This document shows positions 40,929 through 48,974 of a stretch of DNA of 64,000 bases, piece by piece. How positions within the stretch are numbered: position 1 is the first letter of the stretch; every line of letters starts with the position of its first letter. Below the pieces are notes generated by a model. That model was not told the origin of the DNA, did not search any database, and saw only the letters and a list, made by a program, of their open reading frames with translations. The position numbers and the translations under genes were made by a program. Source of the stretch: an uncultured Massilia sp. (GTDB lineage Bacteria; Pseudomonadota; Gammaproteobacteria; Burkholderiales; Burkholderiaceae). The DNA lies in assembly GCA_946481275.1 (NCBI GenBank), contig CAMLMV010000030.1:1-64000 (forward strand), given 5' to 3'.

Positions 40929-42128
40929 ATGAAGACGACCAAAGTACACCGGATCGCGCTGTTATTCAAAGCGAACATGATATTCGATCGCGAAGTCATT
41001 GCCGGCATTGCCGGATATTTTGGAAATACGCGCGCGGCCTGGGATATCTTCGTGGAAGAAGATTTCCAATTGCGCCTGTCAGGCATCGAGCACTGGCAGG
41101 GCGACGGCATTATCGCCAATTTTGACGATCCGGCCGTGGCAGAAGCGCTGTCGCGCTGTAGCGTACCGGTGGTGGCAGTTGGCGGTTCCTATGCCGACCC
41201 GGCCAACTACCCGGCCGGTGTGCCCTACGTGGCAACCGATAATTTCAAGCTGATCGAATTGGCACGCCAGCATCTGATCGATGTCGGCCTGCAGCGTTTC
41301 GCCATGTTCAGCGTTCCCGCCACCGAGAAAAACCGCTGGGTGCATGAGCGCGAGAACGCCTTCCGCAGCCTGATGCAGGGCGACCAGCTGGAAGCGGAGA
41401 TCTTCCACGGCTGCGAAACCAGCATCCATTCGTGGGACGAGGCGGCCCAGGGGCAGATCGACTGGTTGCGCAGCTTGGCCAAACCGGTCGGCATCATCGC
41501 CGTATCGGACGCGCGTGCACGCCAGCTATTGCAGGCCTGTGTCATCGCCGGCATCGAAGTGCCGGAACAGGTGGCGATCATCGGCATCGACAACGATCCC
41601 CTGGTGCGCAAGCTCACCCGCATACCGCTCAGCTCAGTGGTCCAGGGCGCGCAGGAGATGGGGCGCGTGGCAGCCAATCTGATCGAGCAGATGCTGCACG
41701 GGGTGCGCCCGCCGAACACGGCGATCGTGGTGCCGCCGGGCGGCATCAAGGTGCAGGCGTCCAGCCAGTACCAGCTGGTCAAGCATCCGAACGTGATGCG
41801 GGCGCGCCACTTCATTCGCCAGTATGCCTGCCAGGGCATCAAGACCGAACAGGTGGCCAACCATGTCGGCGTGTCGCGCTCATCGCTCGAAGCCGCCTTT
41901 CGCCAGGAGCTGGGATGCAGCGTGCATGACGTGATCCTGAGCTTCAAGCTCAATGCGGCCAAGGCCGGCCTGGAAATCGGCGATTGCAGCATCGAGGACG
42001 TTGCGGTGGACAGCGGCCTGACGTCCATCCAGCACATGCATCGCGTGTTCAAGCGCGAACTTGGCTGCACGCCGCGCGCCTACCGCGACCGCGTGCTCAG
42101 CGAGCGCGGACAGGAGCCGCCAGCGTAG
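40929..42128 (+). CDS. XylR-like regulator (sugar-binding domain plus AraC helix-turn-helix), copy 1
   Basis: The 399-residue protein joins a LacI/periplasmic-binding-protein-like sensor (residues 1-275: RIALLFKANMIFDREVIAGI, GDGIIANFDDPAVAEAL, VAIIGIDNDPLVRKL) to an AraC DNA-binding domain (about 290-392: IKTEQVANHVGVSRSSLEAAFRQELG, VAVDSGLTSIQHMHRVFKRELGC). This is the layout of E. coli XylR, which binds xylose. Here it probably senses xylose or a xyloglucan fragment and controls the lipoprotein/receptor operon downstream. Bases 41082-41325 are identical to the second copy. Confidence 0.9.
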   Translation: MKTTKVHRIALLFKANMIFDREVIAGIAGYFGNTRAAWDIFVEEDFQLRLSGIEHWQGDGIIANFDDPAVAEALSRCSVPVVAVGGSYADPANYPAGVPYVATDNFKLIELARQHLIDVGLQRFAMFSVPATEKNRWVHERENAFRSLMQGDQLEAEIFHGCETSIHSWDEAAQGQIDWLRSLAKPVGIIAVSDARARQLLQACVIAGIEVPEQVAIIGIDNDPLVRKLTRIPLSSVVQGAQEMGRVAANLIEQMLHGVRPPNTAIVVPPGGIKVQASSQYQLVKHPNVMRARHFIRQYACQGIKTEQVANHVGVSRSSLEAAFRQELGCSVHDVILSFKLNAAKAGLEIGDCSIEDVAVDSGLTSIQHMHRVFKRELGCTPRAYRDRVLSERGQEPPA

Positions 42129-42140
42129 AACCTAACGCGG

Positions 42141-42443
42141 TTTCACCTCCAATACAGCGCCATCGAAGCAGCTGATTGACCGTTATCGATAATAAAAGCA
42201 GGGAGACAGGACGTGCACCTCAAGCCCGTTCGATGCGGCAGCAAGCTGCCCGCAGACCTTTCCAACGTCCGCCTCGCGCACAGCCAGGCCAAGCCGGCCG
42301 GATCCGGCCGGCGCGACGCAGGCCGGCCCCCGCCGCCTCCCCGCGCAGCGCGCGTGTTTCCAATCTTGGCACGCTGCTTGTCCTGTGTTTTTGAAAACAT
42401 TTACATAACGACAGCGAGGCGACACCAGTCCATACATCCTTGA
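42141..42443 (+). other. Conserved leader region with possible 76-residue leader ORF
   Basis: This stretch precedes the Ig-domain lipoprotein gene and is repeated before its second copy (63517-63734). The first 70 bases (CAATACAGCGCCATCGAAGC, a TTATCGATAA palindrome, then GCAGGGAGACAGGAC) are nearly identical. A GTG at 42213 with a purine-rich ribosome site opens a frame to 42443. It shares its start MHL, an SCVFEN segment and its end (HP then stop) with the copy-2 frame, despite an 81-base insertion here. It may be a regulatory leader rather than a protein. Confidence 0.35.
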
Positions 42444-42552
42444 CCGGGACCATCGTCCATGCCGCCTAGCGGGGCAGGGGCCATCTTTCCTTGTCATCGG
42501 CGTCGCCGGTGGCGAGCACTTTTAGCAAATGCAATTGAAAGGAACATAAAAA

Positions 42553-43803
42553 ATGAGGGGACATACCATGAGATTCCAGCTTTCGGCCATCGGCCTTGCC
42601 TGCGTTACGCTGCTGGTCGGCTGCGGTGGCGGTGGCAGCGGCAGCGGCAGCGACGCCGGGTTGGCGCAGTCCATTTCCTTCCCATTCCCGGGCGGGCCTG
42701 TGGTGGGGATCCCGCCCGCGGTCACGACCGTCACGCTGACAGCCACGGCCAGTTCCGGACTCCCGGTCACTTACGTGTCGAACACGCCGGACGTGTGCAC
42801 CGTCAGCGGCGCCACGCTGACGGCGGTGAAGGCGGGCGAGTGCTCGGTGAACGCCAACCAGGCCGGCGGGAATGGCTATGCCCCGACCTCGGAGCGCCAG
42901 CTTTTCGTCATTCCCAAGAATAAGCAAACGATTACTGGCTTCCTCAATCCGGGAGTGCAGTCCGTGGGGGCGTCGGTGCAGCTGGCGGCAACGTCGAGCG
43001 CGGGCGCCTCAGCCGCCTATCCCGTCACCTTCAGCACCAGCACGCCCACGGTGTGCTCGCTTGCCGGCACCACGGTGAAAGCGCTCGCCGATGGGCTGTG
43101 CCTCGTCACCGCCACCCAGGCCGGCACCGATGCCTTTGAGCCGGTTTCGCTGACCAAGACCATTGTGGTCGGCAACGCGGAAGGACCCGCGCTGACTTTC
43201 GCGAGCGGCTACAAGCCAGGCGATATCGGGCGTACCGCGGAGGGCGGCAAGATCGATTGGTACGCCTCCGATTCCAACAAGACCACCTTGAGCGCCGACA
43301 GCAGCACCCGCACGTTCACCATGGACAAACAGTCGAGCACCCCGAATTTCGGTGGCTACTTCGGTATCAGGATGATGGCCGCTGGCCTGGACGGTCTCGT
43401 CTCGGGCGCCGACACGACGTCCGGTGTGCGGATCGATTCCCAGAAGGCGATCAAGTTCAACATCATGATGAACCCCGAAATGGTCACCGCGCAAAAGACC
43501 AGGCTGCGCGTCTGGCTCTACCTCGGCCACTTCAACAACAACTGCAACGTGATCCTGGAAAAGTTCATGACACCGGTGTTCACGGCACCGTTGCAGGGCG
43601 TGCAGGAGCAAAGCGTCGATCTCAAGTCGTTCACCATTCAGAACAGTTGCGGCCTGTCGAACCTCGACGTCTGGAACGAATTGCAGAACTACCCGATCTC
43701 CAAGCTCGAGATCAACGTGCCTGATATCAACAATCAGGTGCCAACGGGCGGGACCAACATCTACACGACCAGCTTGACGACCGGGAAAATCACTTTCAAG
43801 TGA
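42553..43803 (+). CDS. Ig-domain lipoprotein of the glycan-uptake operon (copy 1)
   Basis: The 416-residue product has a lipoprotein signal with lipobox LLVGC and a Gly/Ser linker. Two bacterial Ig-like repeats follow (about 50-125 and 128-207), each with the T-P-x-V-C signature (SNTPDVCTVSGATLTAVKAG; TSTPTVCSLAGTTVKALADG). The C-terminal 200 residues (GYKPGDIGRTAEGGKIDWYA to TNIYTTSLTTGKITF) are beta-rich and not recognised. Lying 77 bases before the TonB receptor, it may be the surface glycan-binding partner, an analogue of SusD; that is inference. The ATG at 42553 has AAGGA upstream; the ATG at 42568 is an alternative. Confidence 0.75.
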   Translation: MRGHTMRFQLSAIGLACVTLLVGCGGGGSGSGSDAGLAQSISFPFPGGPVVGIPPAVTTVTLTATASSGLPVTYVSNTPDVCTVSGATLTAVKAGECSVNANQAGGNGYAPTSERQLFVIPKNKQTITGFLNPGVQSVGASVQLAATSSAGASAAYPVTFSTSTPTVCSLAGTTVKALADGLCLVTATQAGTDAFEPVSLTKTIVVGNAEGPALTFASGYKPGDIGRTAEGGKIDWYASDSNKTTLSADSSTRTFTMDKQSSTPNFGGYFGIRMMAAGLDGLVSGADTTSGVRIDSQKAIKFNIMMNPEMVTAQKTRLRVWLYLGHFNNNCNVILEKFMTPVFTAPLQGVQEQSVDLKSFTIQNSCGLSNLDVWNELQNYPISKLEINVPDINNQVPTGGTNIYTTSLTTGKITFK

Positions 43804-43879
43804 TGGCGCACGATTCTTTAGTCCCAGCGCTCGGCGCGGTGGGCAAACAAAGTAAAACAAAATTTCAAGGATAGAGACA

Positions 43880-46800
43880 ATGAGCACTGTGGAAACAATG
43901 ATCAAGCGTAAACCCCTGAGGATGACAGCTCTGGCGGTCGGGGCGGCGCACCTCGCGGCGCTGTACAGCGGCGCGGTGCAGGCGCAAACGGCGCCCGCGG
44001 CGCCGGGCGACGGCGAGGCGGGCGTGACCGTGGTCGTGACCGGCCAGCGCGCGGCGCTGCAGTCGGCCATCGATCTGAAGCGGAACGCGGAAGAGATCGT
44101 TGACGGCGTGGTCGCCGAGGATGCCCAAAAGCTGCCGGACAAATCGATCACCGAGGTGCTGCAGCGTGTGGTCGGCGTGACCATGGACCGCAACGCCCGC
44201 AACGACCCCGAGCACTTCATGGTCGAAGGTTCGGGCATCTCGGTGCGCGGCCTGACCTGGGGTTCGTCCACGCTCAACGGCCGCGAGTCGTTCTCGGCCG
44301 GCTGGCCGGGACGCGAGCTGAGCTGGGGTGACGTGCCGTCCGAGCTGATGTCGGCCGTGATCGTGCACAAGAACCCGCCGGCCGAATTGATCGAAGGTGG
44401 CGTCAGCGGCCAAGTCGACCTGCGCACCGCGCTGCCGTTCGACTACAAGGGCGACAAGTTCTCCTTCTCGACCTACGCCAATTACAACGCGCTGGGCAAG
44501 AAAACCTCGCCGGCCCTGTCCGGCCTGGTGTCGAGACGCTGGGATAACAGCTTCGGCCAATGGGGCGTACTGCTGGATCTGTCGGCCAACCGGAACAACG
44601 AGCACAACGACTCGATCCAGGTGGACCCCTACTTCGCGCGCACCGACGCCGCCGGCAAGACCACCTGGGCGCCCAAGTCGGCTTCGTACCGCACCAACGA
44701 ATACCAGACCAACCGCGTCGGCGAGTATGCCGCGCTGCAGTGGAAGAAGAATGGTGTGGAGTCCTCGCTCACCGTCTTCAACTCGTCCTACAAGATCAAT
44801 GGCAACGAGCACGCCCTGTACACCGGGGTGGAGAGCCCGTACAAGTCGGTCCTGGTCAACCCCGTGTACGACGGCAATGGCTTGCTGCAGTCGGCCACGT
44901 ACACCTATCCGGGCGGTCTCGGCGCGAACGATTTCGCCGCCGGCGGCCTCAATTTCAATGTGAACTCCTACGACACCACGACCAGCTCGAGCACCCGCGA
45001 AATCGCCTGGAACACCAAGTGGACGATCAACCAGCGCCTGTCGGTCCAGAACGACCTGCAATGGGTACACGCCAAAAGCGACTCCTCGCGCCGCAACATG
45101 ACGTTGACGACCTACGTGCCGAGCATGAACGTCGACCTGACTCGCGGCCCGGCCCAAATCACCTTCGACGACGCGGCGGCGAAGTTCCTGGCCGATCAGG
45201 GCCATTACTACCCGAGCGTGTTCGCGCCGAACATGGAGAAATCGGACGGCGACCTGTACGCCTGGAAGGTTGACGCGCGCTACAAGTTCGACCATCCGGT
45301 GCTGCGCGACCTGCGTTTCGGCGTGCGCCTGACCGACCGCAAGTCCACCCACACCGACGCCAGCGGTTCGAACTGGTACGGTACGGCCCACACATGGGAG
45401 GTCGCACAGACCAAGATTCCGGGCACCCGGCCTACCATCGCAGACAATGAGGGCTGGAAGCCGCGCGCCAGCTTCGGCTACCTGAGCGACCCGCGCTACG
45501 CGGCCCTGCTCCCGACCACGCTGTTCAACTACAGCAACTTCTTCAACGGCAAGGTCCCCGCGCCGGCGCCGTTGGTGGTGCCGGCCGCCGCCGCGATCAA
45601 CAATTATCCTGACGGCTACGCGGTGGCGAAGCAGATCGCCGTGTACCAGTGCGAGGACGGCAACAAGCAATTCAACACCAACAACGACTGCTCGACCCAG
45701 GGCAACGACTGGAAGCCGCTCAGCTACGACGGCGACCCAAGCAAGACCTTCAGGACCTCCGAGAAGACCCAAGCCGCCTACCTGTCGAGCCGCTTCGGGT
45801 GGGACGACGTGCGCTTCCCGGTCGACGGTAGCGTCGGCGTGCGCGTGGTGCACACCGCGGTGCGGGCGGAAGGCTACGCCGTGTTCAAGCCGACCTACGA
45901 CGGCCTCACGCCGCCCTCGATTCCAAGGTTTGGCAAAATCGACGAGCCGATCGAAGGCCGCCACAACTTTGTCGACGTGCTGCCCAGCCTGAACCTGAGG
46001 ATGGAGCTGACCGACAAGCTGCAGGCGCGCTTCGCCTTCGCCCAGTCGATGTACCGGGCCGGCTTTAACGACCTGGCCCATTACATCACGCTCAATCAGA
46101 ACTACACACCCGCAACCGCTGACAGGCTGGCGACCCTCACCTATCTGGGTTCCAACAAGGGCAACGTGATGCTCAAGCCGACCCGCGCCAACAGCTTTGA
46201 CGCGTCGCTCGAGTGGAATCCGGGAAGCGGCAGCGCGCTGACGGCCGTCGTGTTCCACAAGAGGGTGCGCGACATCATCTTGAATTCGGCCATGACCCAC
46301 GACTACAACGACCTGGCCGGCAACCCGCAAACCTTCCTGATCACGCAGAAGGACAACGCGGCCGACGGCACCGTGACCGGCATCGAGCTGGCGGGACAGA
46401 CCTACTTCAACAACGTGCCCGGTGTGCAGGATTGGTTGCCGGAGTGGGCCAAGGGCTTTGGCATCTCGGCCAACTACACCTACATCAAGAGCAAGCAGAC
46501 GCTGCACCATCCATTCAACCTGAAGTACTGCCCGGCGAAGGGCTCGTTCAACAACAACTCGCTGAGCCTGTACGGCTGCGACACCAACGGGCTGCCGTTC
46601 ACCTCGATGCCGCTGCAGTACCTGTCGCCCAACGCCTACAACCTGCAATTGTTTTACGATAAGGGAGCCTTGTCGGCGCGACTGGCCTACAGCTGGCGCA
46701 GCCGCTTCCTGCAGGGCGTAGCCGTCAACGGCACCGTGGGCGAAGATGCCACCAGCGCCGACCCGGCGCGCGCAATCACCGGCCCCGACGGGAAGAAGCT

Positions 46801-47029
46801 TTATCCGACGGACGTGGGCTACGGCTTGCCGACCTGGCAGGAAGCGACCGGCCAGTTGGACTTCAGCATGGACTACCGCTTCACCCCTCAACTGTCGAGC
46901 AGCTTCTCGGTGAGCAACGTGACCGACAGAGTGGTTCGTCAGACCCAGCAGCAGGGGATCGGCATGATGGGGCGCGCCTGGTTCGAGTACGGCCGCAACT
47001 TCCGCCTGGCGCTGCGCTACTCGTACTAA
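43880..47029 (+). CDS. TonB-dependent receptor of the Xanthomonas/Caulobacter oligosaccharide type
   Basis: This 1049-residue outer-membrane transporter is much longer than siderophore receptors. After the signal region comes a TonB-box-like VTVVVTGQRAALQSAI, the plug (IVDGVVAEDAQKLPDKSITEVLQRVVGVTMDR, ISVRGLTWGSSTLNGRE, ELMSAVIVHKNPPAELIEGG) and a large barrel ending FRLALRYSY with an aromatic residue. The DGVVAEDxxKLPDKS and IEGGVSGQVDLRTA motifs mark the family linked to plant-glycan uptake. With the lipoprotein upstream and hydrolases downstream, it should import xyloglucan oligosaccharides. Confidence 0.93.
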   Translation: MSTVETMIKRKPLRMTALAVGAAHLAALYSGAVQAQTAPAAPGDGEAGVTVVVTGQRAALQSAIDLKRNAEEIVDGVVAEDAQKLPDKSITEVLQRVVGVTMDRNARNDPEHFMVEGSGISVRGLTWGSSTLNGRESFSAGWPGRELSWGDVPSELMSAVIVHKNPPAELIEGGVSGQVDLRTALPFDYKGDKFSFSTYANYNALGKKTSPALSGLVSRRWDNSFGQWGVLLDLSANRNNEHNDSIQVDPYFARTDAAGKTTWAPKSASYRTNEYQTNRVGEYAALQWKKNGVESSLTVFNSSYKINGNEHALYTGVESPYKSVLVNPVYDGNGLLQSATYTYPGGLGANDFAAGGLNFNVNSYDTTTSSSTREIAWNTKWTINQRLSVQNDLQWVHAKSDSSRRNMTLTTYVPSMNVDLTRGPAQITFDDAAAKFLADQGHYYPSVFAPNMEKSDGDLYAWKVDARYKFDHPVLRDLRFGVRLTDRKSTHTDASGSNWYGTAHTWEVAQTKIPGTRPTIADNEGWKPRASFGYLSDPRYAALLPTTLFNYSNFFNGKVPAPAPLVVPAAAAINNYPDGYAVAKQIAVYQCEDGNKQFNTNNDCSTQGNDWKPLSYDGDPSKTFRTSEKTQAAYLSSRFGWDDVRFPVDGSVGVRVVHTAVRAEGYAVFKPTYDGLTPPSIPRFGKIDEPIEGRHNFVDVLPSLNLRMELTDKLQARFAFAQSMYRAGFNDLAHYITLNQNYTPATADRLATLTYLGSNKGNVMLKPTRANSFDASLEWNPGSGSALTAVVFHKRVRDIILNSAMTHDYNDLAGNPQTFLITQKDNAADGTVTGIELAGQTYFNNVPGVQDWLPEWAKGFGISANYTYIKSKQTLHHPFNLKYCPAKGSFNNNSLSLYGCDTNGLPFTSMPLQYLSPNAYNLQLFYDKGALSARLAYSWRSRFLQGVAVNGTVGEDATSADPARAITGPDGKKLYPTDVGYGLPTWQEATGQLDFSMDYRFTPQLSSSFSVSNVTDRVVRQTQQQGIGMMGRAWFEYGRNFRLALRYSY

Positions 47030-47037
47030 GGAGGGGC

Positions 47038-47064
47038 GGGGCGGCCCTGGGAGCGGGCCGCCCC
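47038..47064 (+). other. Strong hairpin after the TonB receptor
   Basis: A ten-base GC stem (47038-47047 with 47055-47064) encloses a seven-base loop just after the receptor stop. There is no T run, so it is more likely an mRNA stabiliser or partial terminator that tunes expression of the downstream halogenase and hydrolases. Confidence 0.45.
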
Positions 47065-47294
47065 CACCCCCGGCACGATGGCCGTTGCGGCTGTCGCGGC
47101 TGTTCCTGCGCCGACGGCCTCGGCCTGTGCGGCGCCCGCCGGGGTAGCGTTGCCCGACGGGCGCATCGCGCCGTCCCGCACGCTCGCCTGGCGCCGCGCT
47201 CGACGACACCAGGGCGAAGGCGGCCCCGCATGCGGGGCCATCGAGCAAGTCCTTTGCCGGCGACGGCAAGGCACACCATGAGAAAGTGACAACC

Positions 47295-48800
47295 ATGTCC
47301 GATAATCACATCCGAAAAATCGTCATCGTCGGCGGCGGCACCGCCGGCTGGATGACGGCGGCGCCGCTGGCGCTCAAGCTGGGCGGGCGCTGCGAGATCG
47401 TGCTGGTCGAGTCGGCCGAGATCGGCACGGTCGGCGTGGGCGAAGCGACGCTGCCGACCATCCGCTACTTCAATCACGCCCTGGGCATCGATGATGCCGA
47501 TTTCGTCAGGAAGACGCAGGCGACCTTCAAGCTCGGCATCGAGTTCAAGGATTGGGGCCATGTCGGCAACCGTTTCTTCCACGGTTTCGGCGACTTCGGC
47601 CCGCCGATCGAGCATCGCCCGGCCTACATGTACTGGCTACGCCTGTCGCGCACCTTCAAGGATATGCCCTCGTACGAGCAATGGTCGATCGCGACGGTGA
47701 TGGCGCGCAACAGCCGCTTCGTGCCGCCGCACGAGGAGATGCCCTCGGTCGGCGACGGCTATTCCTATGCCTACCATTTCGACGCCGGCCTGTATGCCGC
47801 CTATTTGCGCGACTACGCCATGCAGCGCGGCGTGCGGCGCATCGAAGGCATGATCGACGGCGTCGAACAACATCCCGAGACCGGGTTCATCACCGCCCTC
47901 AAGCTGCGCGACGGGCGGCGTGTCGAAGGCGACCTGTTTGTCGATTGTTCCGGCTTTCGCGGCCTGTTGATCGAAGGCGTATTCAAGGCCGGCTACGACG
48001 ACTGGAGCGACATGCTGCCTTGTAACAGCGCGCAGGCCGTGCCCTGTGCCAAGGCCGAGCGGCTCACGCCCTACACGATTTCGACCGCGCAGAGCGCCGG
48101 CTGGACCTGGCGCATCCCGCTGCAGCACCGCACCGGCAACGGCCATGTCTACTGCGACGCCTTCACCAGCGACGAGGAGGCCTGCCGCGTGCTGATGGAC
48201 GGCCTGGATGGCGAAGCGCAGGGCGCGCCGCGCCAGCTGCGCTTTACCGCCGGACGGCGGCGCAAGTCCTGGATCAAGAACTGCGTGGCCATCGGTTTGT
48301 CGAGCGGGTTTCTCGAGCCGCTCGAATCGACCAGCATCAACATCATCGAAGTGGCGGTCGGCTGGCTGGTGCAGTTTTTCCCCCAGCGCGCTTGCCGTCC
48401 CGAGCTGGCCGACGAGTTCAACCGCATGATCACGGAACGCTACCAGTTCGTGCGCGACTTCATCGTCCTGCACTACAAGATCACCCGGCGCGACGATTCG
48501 GAATTCTGGCGCTACTGCGCCAACATGCCCATTCCCGATAGCCTCCGGCACCAGATCGAGCTGTTCCGCGAAACCGGCCATGTGGCCATCTACGATCCGC
48601 AGGGTTTTTCCTCGTCCTCGTATTTCTCGATCCTGATGGGGCTGGGCGTGGTGCCAAAGGCCGACGATCCGTTGATCGACGCCCTGCAGTTCGACCAGCT
48701 GCTGGGGCATTTCGCCACCCGCCGCGAGTTCATCAACAAGATGGTCAACGCGATGCCCGATCACGGCCTCTACATTTCCCGGCACTGCAAGGCAGCATGA
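47295..48800 (+). CDS. Flavin-dependent tryptophan-halogenase-like protein
   Basis: The 501-residue protein is a PrnA-type flavoprotein with the FAD-binding GGGTAGWM near residue 12, GVGEATLPTIR, the halogenase signature WTWRIPL near 270 and FLEPLESTSI near 340, which includes the conserved Glu. Genes of this family are common beside Xanthomonas/Caulobacter-type TonB receptors in carbohydrate loci, where their substrate is unknown. No flavin reductase is nearby. The ATG at 47295 is preferred to an upstream GTG at 47286. Confidence 0.88.
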   Translation: MSDNHIRKIVIVGGGTAGWMTAAPLALKLGGRCEIVLVESAEIGTVGVGEATLPTIRYFNHALGIDDADFVRKTQATFKLGIEFKDWGHVGNRFFHGFGDFGPPIEHRPAYMYWLRLSRTFKDMPSYEQWSIATVMARNSRFVPPHEEMPSVGDGYSYAYHFDAGLYAAYLRDYAMQRGVRRIEGMIDGVEQHPETGFITALKLRDGRRVEGDLFVDCSGFRGLLIEGVFKAGYDDWSDMLPCNSAQAVPCAKAERLTPYTISTAQSAGWTWRIPLQHRTGNGHVYCDAFTSDEEACRVLMDGLDGEAQGAPRQLRFTAGRRRKSWIKNCVAIGLSSGFLEPLESTSINIIEVAVGWLVQFFPQRACRPELADEFNRMITERYQFVRDFIVLHYKITRRDDSEFWRYCANMPIPDSLRHQIELFRETGHVAIYDPQGFSSSSYFSILMGLGVVPKADDPLIDALQFDQLLGHFATRREFINKMVNAMPDHGLYISRHCKAA

Positions 48801-48943
48801 CGATCTCGTTCAAACGCATCGTCGAAGCCGTGGCGGCCATGCCCCGCATGGCGCTTTCCTGCGCGGCATGCTGGGACGCTGATTGCCCTGCTGTGCGCCC
48901 CTCGACGGCCGGCGCGAGGCGCCGCCAGCGGGTTGACGAGTAA
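48797..48943 (+). CDS. Possible 48-residue remnant after the halogenase
   Basis: An ATG overlaps the halogenase TGA (ATGA), as in coupled genes. The frame MTISFKRIVEAVAAMPRMAL then continues into an Arg/Pro-rich tail and stops. Halogenase genes of such loci are often followed by a cupin-like or SapC-like gene, and this could be the truncated start of one. No domain can be named. Confidence 0.3.
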   Translation: MTISFKRIVEAVAAMPRMALSCAACWDADCPAVRPSTAGARRRQRVDE

Positions 48944-48974
48944 TTTAGAAACGACGACACACACAGGAGTGATT

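Noticed and set aside
47078..47281. 67-residue frame between the TonB receptor and halogenase
   Set aside because: It is Ala/Arg/Pro-rich low-complexity sequence from GC-rich DNA with no ribosome site; treated as spacer.
43865..47296. 1143-residue open frame antisense to the TonB receptor
   Set aside because: It mirrors the receptor gene, is rich in Arg/His/Val/Gly from reversed GC-rich codons, and has no recognisable domain or ribosome site.
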